From positions 124,001 through 188,000 of the forward strand of contig NZ_JAJUWU010000004.1 in assembly GCF_021390325.1 (NCBI RefSeq): DNA of 64,000 bases, written 5' to 3'. The notes beneath the pieces were generated by a model. The model was not told the DNA's origin, did not search any database, and worked only from the letters and a program-made list of their open reading frames with translations. Source of the stretch: Jiella avicenniae. Its GTDB lineage: Bacteria > Pseudomonadota > Alphaproteobacteria > Rhizobiales > Rhizobiaceae. The stretch's first letter is position 1. Every line of letters begins with the position of its first letter. Made by a program: the position numbers and the translations under genes. Positions 1 to 7,668 of this stretch are shown here, in pieces.

Positions 1-1305
1 GGCCGAACGGGAAGGGGCAGGCGGCGGCGCCGCACTCTCCGGCGCGCCGTTGCCCCCGTCCTGCGGCGCAGCGCCAGGGGTGGCCGCCGCCGGGAGCTTG
101 CCGGAGCCGCCTTCGCGCAGCATCCGCAACAGATCGTCGGGGGAAGGAAGATCCGCCGCATGGGCGATGCGGATCAGCGCCATCTCGGCCGCCTGGCGCG
201 GCGTCGTCGTGTTGCGCAACTCTTCGCTGGCCTTCAGCAGCATCTGCCAGATCTGGCCGAGCGTGCGGATCGACAGCTTCTGGGAAAGCTCCAGCCCGCG
301 CTCGGCCTCGATCGGCGAAACGGCGGCGTCGTTGGTCGCTTCCGGCACGTAGCGCAGCGTCGTGACGAGATGGGTGAAGTCGGCGAGTTCGGAGATCACC
401 ACGGCCGGATCGGCGCCGGAGGCATATTGCTCGCGCAGCTCCTTCAGCGCGCCAGCCGCATCGCCCGCCATCAGCGTTTCGAACAGGTCGATGATCCGCA
501 CCCGGTCGGCGAGCCCCAGCATGTCCCGGACGGCGAGGGCCGTGACGGTGCCGGCGCCATGGGCGATCGCCTGGTCGGTCAGGGACAGCGCATCGCGCAC
601 CGAGCCCTCGGCGGCTCGGGCGACGAGCCGGAGCGCGTCGTCCTCGACCGAGACGTTTTCGGCCGCGGCGATCTTCTGGAGGTGGTGGATCAGCGTCGCC
701 GACTCGACGCGGCGAAGGTCGAAGCGCTGGCAGCGGGACAGGACGGTGATCGGAACCTTTCGGATCTCCGTCGTCGCGAAGACGAATTTCACGTGCTCCG
801 GCGGCTCTTCCAGCGTCTTCAAGAGGCCGTTGAAGGCCTGGTTCGACAGCATGTGGACTTCGTCGATGATGTAGACCTTGTAGCGCGCCGAGACCGGGCG
901 GTAGCGCACCTGGGCGATGATCTCGCGCACGTCGTCGATGCCGGTGTGGGAGGCGGCGTCCATCTCGACGACGTCGACGTGCCGGCCTTCCATGATCGCC
1001 TGGCAGTGGACGCCGGGACCGCTCATGTGGATCGTCGGCTGGTGTATGTCGTCGGTCTCGTAGTTCAGCGCCCGGGCCAGGATGCGCGCCGTCGTCGTCT
1101 TGCCGACCCCCCGGACGCCCGTCAGCATCCAGGCCTGGGCGATCCGGCCGGTCTCGAAGGCGTTGGTGAGGGTGCGCACCATCGGCTCCTGGCCGATGAG
1201 ATCGTCGAAGGAGAGCGGCCGATATTTGCGCGCGAGCACGCGGTAGGGCTCGGGTCTGCCGGCCTCGGCCGGGTTTTTCGTCTCGGTGCCCTCGGTTTCG
1301 CTCAT
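1..1305 (-). CDS. dnaX: DNA polymerase III subunit gamma/tau, N-terminal 435 residues (runs off the left edge)
   Basis: This is the clamp-loader ATPase of the replicative polymerase, which organises the holoenzyme and loads the beta clamp. The frame is open from the ATG at 1305 to the window edge with no stop, so the C-terminal part is missing. Visible motifs are Walker A (GVRGVGKT, about residues 63-70), Walker B with sensor region (IIDEVHML, about 146-153) and SRCQRF (about 190-195). The stretch where DnaX normally has a four-cysteine zinc module keeps only one Cys (HCQAI, about 100-104). A Pro/Ala-rich linker begins near the edge. The identification is secure. In other rhizobia the neighbours are recR and a YbaB/EbfC protein, which would lie to the left of this window. 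Confidence 0.95.
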   Translation of the reverse strand, partial: MSETEGTETKNPAEAGRPEPYRVLARKYRPLSFDDLIGQEPMVRTLTNAFETGRIAQAWMLTGVRGVGKTTTARILARALNYETDDIHQPTIHMSGPGVHCQAIMEGRHVDVVEMDAASHTGIDDVREIIAQVRYRPVSARYKVYIIDEVHMLSNQAFNGLLKTLEEPPEHVKFVFATTEIRKVPITVLSRCQRFDLRRVESATLIHHLQKIAAAENVSVEDDALRLVARAAEGSVRDALSLTDQAIAHGAGTVTALAVRDMLGLADRVRIIDLFETLMAGDAAGALKELREQYASGADPAVVISELADFTHLVTTLRYVPEATNDAAVSPIEAERGLELSQKLSIRTLGQIWQMLLKASEELRNTTTPRQAAEMALIRIAHAADLPSPDDLLRMLREGGSGKLPAAATPGAAPQDGGNGAPESAAPPPAPSRSA

Positions 1306-1402
1306 GATGCCGCTTCAGCCGATCCTGATCTTCGCTGTGTGTCGTTCTGACGGGATCGGGGGGCGGGCGCAAGGGTGGTCGGATGCCGTCGAGTCTTGCC
1401 AG

Positions 1403-1726
1403 CTACTCGGGATCGAAGCGCCCCTTCTTGAACAGGACCTCGTAGTTTTGGCCGCGCGGGAAAATATTGGTGATCTCGACCACGTCGGTCACCCGATAGA
1501 GGATGAGCGCCTTATCCTCGAAAGGGACGCTTCGCAGGCCGACTTCAAGTTCGTCTCTTCGACGCCCGCCGCGTGGAGCATCGCCGATTTTTCGGCACCG
1601 AAGGACGATACGATCGACATATCGTTCTGCCACAAGAGAACTTTGGCTGAGCTGGGCAACGGCCTCGAGAATTTCATTCAGATCGGCAAGCGCTTCAGGT
1701 CGATAGATGACCTCAACGCGTTTCAT
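1403..1726 (-). CDS. RelE/ParE-family toxin of a type II toxin-antitoxin pair
   Basis: This 107-residue protein has the ParE/RelE layout: an N-terminal YRPEALADL helix start, a central helix pair, and the C-terminal strand pattern LILYRVTDVVEITNIFPRG typical of plasmid-stabilisation toxins. ParE members poison DNA gyrase and RelE members cleave mRNA; the sequence alone does not say which. The ATG at 1726 overlaps the 3' end of the upstream antitoxin gene by 14 bases, the usual translationally coupled arrangement. It lies between dnaX and a degenerate gene fragment, which suggests a small inserted module. Confidence 0.82.
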   Translation of the reverse strand: MKRVEVIYRPEALADLNEILEAVAQLSQSSLVAERYVDRIVLRCRKIGDAPRGGRRRDELEVGLRSVPFEDKALILYRVTDVVEITNIFPRGQNYEVLFKKGRFDPE

Positions 1727-2006
1727 CGGCGGCGGCTGCTTTTTCGCGCTCAGTCATGTATTCGCGCATCCGCGTGCGGAGTTCCGCTTCCGTGAGGCTC
1801 GGACGAGGGTCTTCAAGCGATCTGCGGATGCGGGCTCGAATGGCGTCGAGCTGCCGTTCATCCTCCTCCCGCTCTCGCTGCCACGCCCGAACCGCTTCCT
1901 GCAGCGCCTCGCTCTCCGAGCCGAACTCTCCCGCCTCGACGGTTTCGCGGATCGTCCGCAGCATCTCGGCGGGCAATTCGACGCTCAGCTTTTCTGCAAC
2001 GGCCAT
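1713..2006 (-). CDS. ParD-like antitoxin (ribbon-helix-helix)
   Basis: This 97-residue antitoxin is the partner of the downstream ParE-like toxin. The N-terminus (MAVAEKLSVELP, then a helix with EMLRTIRETVEAGEFGSESE) matches the ParD ribbon-helix-helix DNA-binding fold, in which a GEFGSESEAL-like segment joins the helices. The C-terminal half is highly charged and helical, as expected of the toxin-wrapping tail. The start is placed at the ATG at 2006, not an upstream in-frame start at 2030, because a GAGGAG ribosome-binding site sits 6-7 bases before it. Members of the family usually repress their own promoter. Confidence 0.82.
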   Translation of the reverse strand: MAVAEKLSVELPAEMLRTIRETVEAGEFGSESEALQEAVRAWQREREEDERQLDAIRARIRRSLEDPRPSLTEAELRTRMREYMTEREKAAAADETR

Positions 2007-2088
2007 GGCGCGCTCCTCAGGATCTTGCAAGCCAAGATAATCGAGACGCGCGCCTTTTGCACGGGACCCGGCGCCGGCCGGTCCGGCC

Positions 2089-2439
2089 TCAGATCCTCAA
2101 CAGCCGCCGCGCGTCCTCCTTCAGGATCAGCGGGCGCACCTCGTCCTTCATCTCCAGCTTCTCGAAGTCGGCGAGCCAGCGGTCCGGCTCGATCACCGGC
2201 CAGTCGGAGCCGAACAGCATCTTATGGCGGAGGATCGAGTCGGCGTCTTTGGCGAGGATCGGCGGGAAGTATTTCGGCGGCCAGCCGGACATGTCGATAT
2301 GAACGTTCGGCTTGTGCTGGGCGATCGCCGGGGCCTCCTCCTGCCAGGGGAAGGAGGGGTGGGCCATGATGATCAACATGTCGGCAAAGTCGACGGCGAC
2401 GTCGTCGAGATGGATGGGATCGGAACCGGCGGGACGAGC
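2089..2439 (-). pseudogene. C-terminal fragment of an amidohydrolase (TIM-barrel metal-dependent hydrolase)
   Basis: About 113 residues match the C-terminal third of the amidohydrolase-2 family: a SDPIHLDDVAVDF segment, then IIMAHPSFPW carrying the conserved metal-site His, then LFGSDWPVI with the catalytic Asp, ending in ARRLL. Full-length members are about 280-300 residues. The frame has no start codon upstream of an internal Met at 2379, and the N-terminal metal-binding HxH region is absent. The gene is therefore truncated, and the DNA upstream to about 2740 shows no recognisable continuation. A very short expressed protein starting at 2379 cannot be excluded but would lack the active site. 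Confidence 0.7.
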
Positions 2440-2831
2440 CCGGCGGATCCCGGGTTTTCGCCGATGGTGATCGGGGCGGAAAGCGAGCCCGGCTGCAGCC
2501 GCTCCTCGGCGAAGAGCGCGAAGAACTTCTCGAAGGCGGCGATCTGGACAGCTCGCTCAACCAGCGGGCCATGCCTGCCGATCGCCAGCCCTCCTCGCCG
2601 CCCTCCAGGACGACGCCGCTCCTCGCCTGATCCGCATTCGAAGCGGATCTGCTCACGACTTGCCGAACCAATGGCAAGATCGCGGCAGCATCGCGGCCAA
2701 AACCGATCCGGCTGCTGCAAAAAGAGCAGATTGCCTATCACGAAGGCGTATGACGAAAAATTATGCAGTTAAGCAGGAGGTTCTGCGGCTGGAACCGCCC
2801 TCTTTTAGGCAATTTCCCCAGCGGGGCGAGT
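2440..2831. other. Intergenic stretch with no recognisable gene
   Basis: Open frames exist on both strands, but their translations are Arg/Ser/Pro-rich shadow peptides. It may hold eroded remains of the amidohydrolase gene and a former neighbour. The last part is the upstream control region of the ammonium transporter. Confidence 0.5.
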
Positions 2832-2847
2832 TGGCACGACTTTTGAT
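2832..2847 (+). promoter_or_regulatory. Candidate sigma-54 (-24/-12) promoter of the ammonium transporter
   Basis: TGGCACG, four bases, then TTGAT matches the sigma-54 consensus TGGCACG-N4-TTGCW with one mismatch in the -12 element (A in place of C). It lies about 75 bases before the amt start codon on the same strand. Ammonium transporters are classic NtrC/sigma-54 targets, so position and gene function agree. No convincing NtrC site was found upstream by eye. Confidence 0.6.
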
Positions 2848-2921
2848 TAGGAGTGAGCGGGCCCGGAGTTTCAAAGGCGCCAGCCGCAAGGGTCGGTCAA
2901 CGATCGGAAGTACGAAAAAAG

Positions 2922-4322
2922 ATGATGAGACCATTCTTCAACGCACGAACGCTCGCCGCCACGGGCCTGGGGCTCGGCGCGCTCGCGCTCGCCTGTCACC
3001 CCGCCCTCGCTCAGGACGCCCAGGCGACTGCGAGCGCGGCCACCGACGCGGCTGCTCCGGCCGCGAGCACCGTCGACAAGGGTGACGTCGCCTGGATGAT
3101 GACGGCGACCCTTCTGGTCCTGTTCATGACGATGCCGGGCCTGGCACTGTTCTATGGCGGCCTCGTCCGGGCCAAGAACATGCTGTCCATCCTCATGCAG
3201 TGCACGATCATCACCGGCGTCGTGATGATCGTCTGGACCCTGTGGGGCTATTCCTTCGCCTTCGGCGGCGGCACCAGCTATTTCTGGGGCGGCTTCGGCA
3301 AGCTGTTCCTGGCGGGCGTGACCACCGATTCCAAGTCGGCGACCTTCACCGACGGCGTCGAGATCCCCGAATATCTCTTCATCGTCTTCCAGATGACCTT
3401 CGCGGTGATCACCCCGGCGCTGATCGTCGGCGCCTTCGCCGAGCGCATCAAGTTCTCGGCCGTCGTCGTGTTCACCATCCTGTGGGTGACCTTCGTCTAT
3501 TTCCCGGTCGCGCACATGGTCTGGGACGGCTCCGGCCTGATCTTCAACGGCGTCCTCTCCGGCGGCGTCGGCGCGCTCGACTTCGCCGGCGGCACGGTCG
3601 TCCACATCAATGCCGGCATCGCCGCCCTGATCGGCTGCATGTTCGTGGGCAAGCGGACCGGCCTCGGCAAGGACATCATGGCGCCGCACTCGATGACGCT
3701 GACCATGGTCGGCGCCTCGATCCTGTGGGTGGGCTGGTTCGGATTCAACGCCGGCTCCAACCTCGAATCCACCTCGGCGGCGGTCCTGGCGATGATCAAC
3801 ACCTTCACGGCCACGGCCGGCGCCCTCGTCGCCTGGTGCGTGATCGAGTCGATGATGCGCGGCAAGGCCTCGATGCTGGGCGCTGCCTCGGGCATCGTCG
3901 CCGGCCTCGTCGCCGTGACGCCGGCCTGCGGCACGATCGGCCCGGTCGGCGCCATCGTCCTCGGCGCCATCGCCAGCTGCATCTGCTACTTCTTCGTCTC
4001 CGTGGTGAAGAACGCGCTGAAATACGACGACAGCCTCGACGTCTTCGGCGTCCACGGCATCGGCGGCATCGTCGGCGCGATCGGCACCGGCATCTTCACC
4101 TCGACCTCGCTCGGCGGCATCGGCTATGCCGAGGGCGTGACCATGGCGGGCCAGGTCTGGGCGCAGATCGTCGCGGTCCTGATCACCGTCGTTTGGTGCG
4201 GCATCGGTTCGGCGATCTTCTTCGCCATCACCAAGGCGCTCGTCGGCCTGCGTCCGACGATGGAAGAAGAGCGCGAGGGTCTCGACCTCATCTATCACGG
4301 CGAGGCGGCCTACCACTCGTAA
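2922..4322 (+). CDS. amtB: Ammonium transporter (Amt/MEP/Rh family)
   Basis: This 466-residue inner-membrane channel takes up ammonium. It starts with a cleavable signal-like segment (LGLGALALA...PALAQ), followed by 11 predicted membrane helices beginning at DVAWMMTATLLVLF. The family's two pore histidines are visible, in the HSMTLTMVGASILWVGWFGFN region and in VFGVHGIGG, and the C-terminus (EREGLDLIYHGEAAY) is the conserved tail contacted by GlnK. The start is set at ATG 2922; 2925 is an equal alternative, and an in-frame start at 2853 would add 23 residues before the signal segment. No glnK gene precedes it, although glnK-amtB is the common order. A sigma-54-like promoter precedes it and a strong hairpin follows it. 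Confidence 0.95.
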   Translation: MMRPFFNARTLAATGLGLGALALACHPALAQDAQATASAATDAAAPAASTVDKGDVAWMMTATLLVLFMTMPGLALFYGGLVRAKNMLSILMQCTIITGVVMIVWTLWGYSFAFGGGTSYFWGGFGKLFLAGVTTDSKSATFTDGVEIPEYLFIVFQMTFAVITPALIVGAFAERIKFSAVVVFTILWVTFVYFPVAHMVWDGSGLIFNGVLSGGVGALDFAGGTVVHINAGIAALIGCMFVGKRTGLGKDIMAPHSMTLTMVGASILWVGWFGFNAGSNLESTSAAVLAMINTFTATAGALVAWCVIESMMRGKASMLGAASGIVAGLVAVTPACGTIGPVGAIVLGAIASCICYFFVSVVKNALKYDDSLDVFGVHGIGGIVGAIGTGIFTSTSLGGIGYAEGVTMAGQVWAQIVAVLITVVWCGIGSAIFFAITKALVGLRPTMEEEREGLDLIYHGEAAYHS

Positions 4323-4375
4323 GCCTCCGGTCCCTGCCGCCCTGTCTTCTCGGGGCGGCGGCAGACCAGACCTTC

Positions 4376-4414
4376 GGCCCGCGGATCGGCGACGATCCGC
4401 GGGCCTTGTCGTTT
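4376..4414 (+). terminator. Rho-independent terminator after amtB
   Basis: A perfect 12-bp stem (GGCCCGCGGATC with its complement), a six-base GGCGAC loop and a T-rich tail TTGTCGTTT follow the amtB stop codon by about 55 bases. Confidence 0.8.
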
Positions 4415-4532
4415 CGGCGGTGCGGACGCAGCGTTTCCTTGCCAAGCGCCGTCTGCCTCTAGCTCCTCTGCCGATACCGGCGGTTCCGGCCTCGTTTCGG
4501 ACCGCCCGAGACATGGAAGAGGACATGATCCG

Positions 4533-5540
4533 ATGAAGGCCATCAAACTGGCAAAGCCCGGCGGTCTCGACCGTCTTTCCCTCGTCGAGATGGAAGATCC
4601 CGGCGATCCGCGGCCGGGCGAGATCCGCGTCCGGCTGCGGGCGAGTTCGCTCAATTTCCACGATTACGGCGTCGTCTCCGGAAAGATGCCGACCGCGGAC
4701 GGCCGCATCCCGATGTCCGACGGGGCCGGCGAGGTCGAGGCGGTCGGCGAGGGGGTCGACGAATTCCGGCCCGGCGATCACGTCGTCTCGGGCTTTTTTC
4801 CGAAGTGGCAGGATGGCGAAGCGGCCGTCGCCGATTTCACCACGACGCCCGGTGACGGCGTCGACGGTTATGCCCGCGAGGCGGTGGTCCGGCCGGCGAC
4901 CTGGTTCACCCATGCGCCCAAGGGCTACGGCCATGCCGAGGCGGCGACCCTGACGACGGCGGGCCTGACGGCTTGGCGGGCGCTCGTCGTCGACGGCGGC
5001 CTGAAGGCGGGCGACACGGTGCTGACGCTCGGCACCGGCGGCGTTTCGATCTTCGCGCTGCAGATCGCCAAGGCGATGGGCGCGCGGGTGATCTCGACCT
5101 CTTCGTCGGACGCAAAGCTCGAACGGCTGACGAGCCTCGGCGCCGATCATGTGATCAACTACGAGACCACCGAGGACTGGGGGAAGGTGGTCCTCGACCT
5201 GACCGACGGCCGCGGCGCGGACGTCGTCGTGGAGGTCGGCGGACCGAAGACCCTCGGCCAGTCGATCACCGCCTGCCGCATCGCCGGCCACATCGCCCTG
5301 ATCGGCGTCCTGACCGGCCGCTCCGGCGAAGTGCCGACGGCGGCGCTGATGGCGAAGCAGCAGACGCTGAAGGGCCTCATCGTCGGCAGCCGCACCCATC
5401 AGCGGGATTTCGTCCGGGCGCTGGAGGCGACGGGCGTCAAGCCGGCGATCGATCGGAGCTTCGGCCTCCCCGAGATCGCCGATGCCTTCCGGCACGAGGA
5501 GTCCGGTGCGCATTTCGGCAAGATCGTGTTGGAAATTTGA
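4533..5540 (+). CDS. NAD(P)-dependent alcohol dehydrogenase, MDR superfamily (quinone-oxidoreductase-like)
   Basis: This 335-residue protein has the medium-chain dehydrogenase/reductase layout: an N-terminal GroES-like domain (SSLNFHDYGVVSGKMP; NFHD in place of a zinc-binding Cys) and a Rossmann domain with TLGTGGVS (about 165-172). The segment SLGADHVINY and the GRGADVVVEVGG strand are typical of the qor-like, zinc-independent branch. The substrate cannot be inferred. An AAGAGGA ribosome-binding site precedes the ATG. It stands alone, with a terminator before it and a short hairpin plus a repeat pair after it. Confidence 0.85.
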   Translation: MKAIKLAKPGGLDRLSLVEMEDPGDPRPGEIRVRLRASSLNFHDYGVVSGKMPTADGRIPMSDGAGEVEAVGEGVDEFRPGDHVVSGFFPKWQDGEAAVADFTTTPGDGVDGYAREAVVRPATWFTHAPKGYGHAEAATLTTAGLTAWRALVVDGGLKAGDTVLTLGTGGVSIFALQIAKAMGARVISTSSSDAKLERLTSLGADHVINYETTEDWGKVVLDLTDGRGADVVVEVGGPKTLGQSITACRIAGHIALIGVLTGRSGEVPTAALMAKQQTLKGLIVGSRTHQRDFVRALEATGVKPAIDRSFGLPEIADAFRHEESGAHFGKIVLEI

Positions 5541-5542
5541 GG

Positions 5543-5562
5543 AAGGGCTTCGAGCCCTTTTG
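5543..5562 (+). terminator. Short hairpin terminator after the MDR dehydrogenase
   Basis: AAGGGCT, loop TCG, AGCCCTT, then TT lies immediately after the stop codon. The stem is short and the T-run brief, so termination may be partial. Confidence 0.5.
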
Positions 5563-5582
5563 GGCGAGCGTTTCGGCAGCTC

Positions 5583-5629
5583 GCCCCCCTCTGCCCTGCC
5601 GGGCATCTCCCCCACAAGGGGTGAGATCG
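5583..5629 (+). repeat. RIME-like palindromic repeat, locus A copy 1
   Basis: A 47-base copy of the family whose ends read CCCCCCTCTGCCCTGCC and AAGGGG-GAGATCG. It contains the inner inverted repeat ATCTCCCCC / GGGG(T/G)GAGAT. An inverted second copy lies 102 bases downstream, between two convergent genes. Confidence 0.85.
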
Positions 5630-5731
5630 GCGGTTTTGGGGGCGGCCGATCCCTGTCGGCGTCGATGCTGTTATCGACGACCATGCCAGAGCATCAACGC
5701 ATCAAAGGATCGAGAGGCAGTCGCGCAAGGT

Positions 5732-5777
5732 CGATCTCCCCCCTTGTGGGGGAGATGCCCGGCAGGGCAGAGGGGGG
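5732..5777 (-). repeat. RIME-like palindromic repeat, locus A copy 2 (inverted)
   Basis: Reverse-complement copy of the unit at 5583, nearly identical over 46 bases. Together the two copies could fold into a long hairpin between the MDR gene and the DUF4396 gene. Confidence 0.85.
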
Positions 5778-5853
5778 TGCCTCGGCGCATACTTGAGACA
5801 AGGATCTGCGGGACGATCGCAGCCGGCCCCAGCGAACGCGCGACCTATCCCCC

Positions 5854-6591
5854 CTACATCGCCTCCTTGATGCCCTTGTCGATCAGCCAGATGTTGACCG
5901 GATAGGCGGTGAGGAAGCCGCAGAGCATGGCGATCTGCATCATGAACCAGAACTCGACGCTGTCGACCTCGAGCTTGACGCCGATGAGGCTGCCGAAGAT
6001 CCAGAAATGGGCGATCGCCATGAAGCCGTACATGCCGACCTGCCAGGACGTCAGCGACAAGGTGTCGGCCTTCAGCGCCGCGACGATGCCCTGGCCGGGG
6101 GACATGTCCTCGTTCATCGGCTTGATGGCGAAATACTGGAAAACGATGCCGAAGCCGAAGGCGAGGATATAGTCGAGGATCCAGACGGCGAAAATCTTCT
6201 CGGAAAACAGGCTCTGCCAGCCGAACCAGACCGCGATGGCGGGGATGAGGAAGGCCAGCCATTCGGCGCAGATGTCGCCGAGGGTGCAGCCGGCACCACA
6301 ATGGGCGGCACCCTTGCCGACGCTGGCGTAATGGGGCGTCTCGGTCTTCGAGGGCATCGGCTCGTCCGCCTCCATCGCCGGCATCGCGCGGCTATGGGCG
6401 GCGAGCTTGCCCCATTTGCGATAGGCCCAGACGGCGAGCGGCCCGGCATAAAGGCCGGTGATCGGCCAGACGACGTTCATGATCGCCATGTGCTGGGGAT
6501 CGCGCCGCGTATCGATCAGAATGTAGAGGGCGGAGAGGGCGCCGACGACGAGCGCGACGATCGCCAGAACGTGCAGCCAGGTGGGGATCAA
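5854..6591 (-). CDS. DUF4396 domain membrane protein
   Basis: This 245-residue integral membrane protein has an N-terminal helix (WLHVLAIVALVVGALSALYIL), a second (IMNVVWPITGLYAGPLAVW) and further helices after residue 109. The middle loop carries HCGAGCTLGD (about 98-106) and the C-terminal half FQYFAIKPMNEDMSPGQGI, both characteristic of DUF4396. The start is taken as TTG 6591 because a GGAGG site lies six bases upstream; starting further upstream would add 63 low-complexity Arg/Pro-rich residues. Its function is unknown. It follows the rpsU terminator and is probably its own unit. Confidence 0.8.
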   Translation of the reverse strand: MIPTWLHVLAIVALVVGALSALYILIDTRRDPQHMAIMNVVWPITGLYAGPLAVWAYRKWGKLAAHSRAMPAMEADEPMPSKTETPHYASVGKGAAHCGAGCTLGDICAEWLAFLIPAIAVWFGWQSLFSEKIFAVWILDYILAFGFGIVFQYFAIKPMNEDMSPGQGIVAALKADTLSLTSWQVGMYGFMAIAHFWIFGSLIGVKLEVDSVEFWFMMQIAMLCGFLTAYPVNIWLIDKGIKEAM

Positions 6592-6637
6592 AATGGGCCT
6601 CCAGATCGCGTTGCGAGCGAAGGCGGGCGCGATCTGC

Positions 6638-6698
6638 CCAAAAACGCCGCGCCCCGCGCGGTCCGGCGATCGGTTTCGATCACGGGGCCGCGCGGGGC
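6638..6698 (-). terminator. Rho-independent terminator after rpsU
   Basis: On the minus strand an 11-bp GC stem (GCCCCGCGCGG / CCGCGCGGGGC), with an inner GATCG-CGATC hairpin, is followed by GGCGTTTTTGGG. It lies about 200 bases beyond the rpsU stop and just before the DUF4396 ribosome-binding site. The rest of 6592-6896 shows nothing recognisable. Confidence 0.65.
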
Positions 6699-6896
6699 GG
6701 GCGGAAATGCTCCCGGTCTCCTGCGTCGGACCGGCCGGCCCGGCGCCTTGCGGAGATGTCTGCCGGTCGGCCCGCCTCACGCCCTGATGGCTTGCGGCGC
6801 GGCCCTCGGTCGTTCAGATGCCGTCTGCCGCGCTGCTTCGAGGGGCGAATGATCCCGTCGGCTGATCGTTCCGGCGGAGATGCTTAGCCGTATGGC

Positions 6897-7130
6897 TCAG
6901 CCGGCGGCGCGGCGCTTCGGCCCGGGCAGCAGACCTTCGCGCTGCGCCTGCTTGCGGGCAAGCTTGCGCGAACGGCGGATCGCCTGCTGCTTCTCGCGGG
7001 CGCGGCGCTCGGAAGGCTTCTCATAGGCGCGGCGCGCCTTCATCTCGCGGAAAACGCCCTCGCGCTGCAGCTTCTTCTTCAGCGCGCGCAGGGCCTGATC
7101 AACATTGTTGTCTCGAACGTCGACTTTCAA
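6897..7130 (-). CDS. rpsU: 30S ribosomal protein S21
   Basis: This is a 77-residue basic protein of the small ribosomal subunit. [36 protein letters not shown] and [13 protein letters not shown] are signature stretches of alphaproteobacterial S21, and the length is normal. The only suitable start in frame is TTG 7130, with GGGAG five bases upstream; no ATG or GTG is available at the family's N-terminus, so this is a genuine rare start. A 540-base leader region with no other gene separates it from the P450 gene. Confidence 0.93.
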   Translation of the reverse strand: MKVDVRDNNVDQALRALKKKLQREGVFREMKARRAYEKPSERRAREKQQAIRRSRKLARKQAQREGLLPGPKRRAAG

Positions 7131-7593
7131 AGCGACTCCCTTCTCTTCCTCAACGACGGGAGCCGACGGCGGTCGGCCGACGGCTCCGGCTACGGTTTGA
7201 AACGCGGGAGACGACGCCCTGCGGCATCGCGGAGCTTCCGCGCCTTGCTCATTCTTCTTCGCGGCAACGCCGAACGACCGGCTGACCGGCCACTTCCTGC
7301 CCACCGCGCGGTCGGCCTTGCGACCGTCCATGCCTCGGCTCGCTCTGCCTTTGCAGGGGAGCATCGACGTCTTGCCATCACTGGCGGATCGAACGCACCG
7401 GCGGCCCGCAAGTCGCTCCTGGAAGGCCAGCGCCTTCCGCGACCGATTCGGACCGAGGCATCCCCAAGAGCGTTTCGTCCCGAACGATCGGCGAAACCGG
7501 GATGACCGGTGTGTCAAAGCGTCTGACGTGCCCGCTTCAGGACCTGAAGGCAAAGCGGAATGCGCATCAAAGCAAGACCACGGTCGGTCATAT
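7131..7593. other. Long intergenic region upstream of rpsU
   Basis: No plausible gene on either strand. It should contain the rpsU promoter and leader. A 7-bp inverted repeat (GGAGCCG...CGGCTCC) lies about 20 bases before the rpsU ribosome-binding site and could be a leader hairpin. Confidence 0.4.
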
Positions 7594-7631
7594 AGGACAA
7601 AACCGCCACGATCGCAAATGACGATCGCGGC
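7594..7631 (-). terminator. Rho-independent terminator after the P450 gene
   Basis: On the minus strand GCCGCGATCG, loop TCATTTG and CGATCGTGGC form a 10-bp stem with one G-T pair, followed by GGTTTTG. It lies just beyond the P450 stop codon. Confidence 0.7.
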
Positions 7632-7668
7632 ACGATCGGCCAGCCCCCGCCGCGCTACAGGCCCACGA

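Noticed and set aside
160-1350. 396-codon plus-strand open frame opposite dnaX
   Set aside because: Shadow of the dnaX frame; Arg/Asp/Val-rich with no motif.
1306-1402. Signal recognition particle RNA expected near dnaX
   Set aside because: The 97-base gap lacks the conserved GGTCAGG and GGAAGCAGC core sequences.
2871-5684. 937-codon minus-strand open frame opposite amtB and the MDR gene
   Set aside because: It is antisense to two clear genes, has Arg/His/Asp-rich composition, no family motifs and no ribosome-binding site; a GC-bias shadow.
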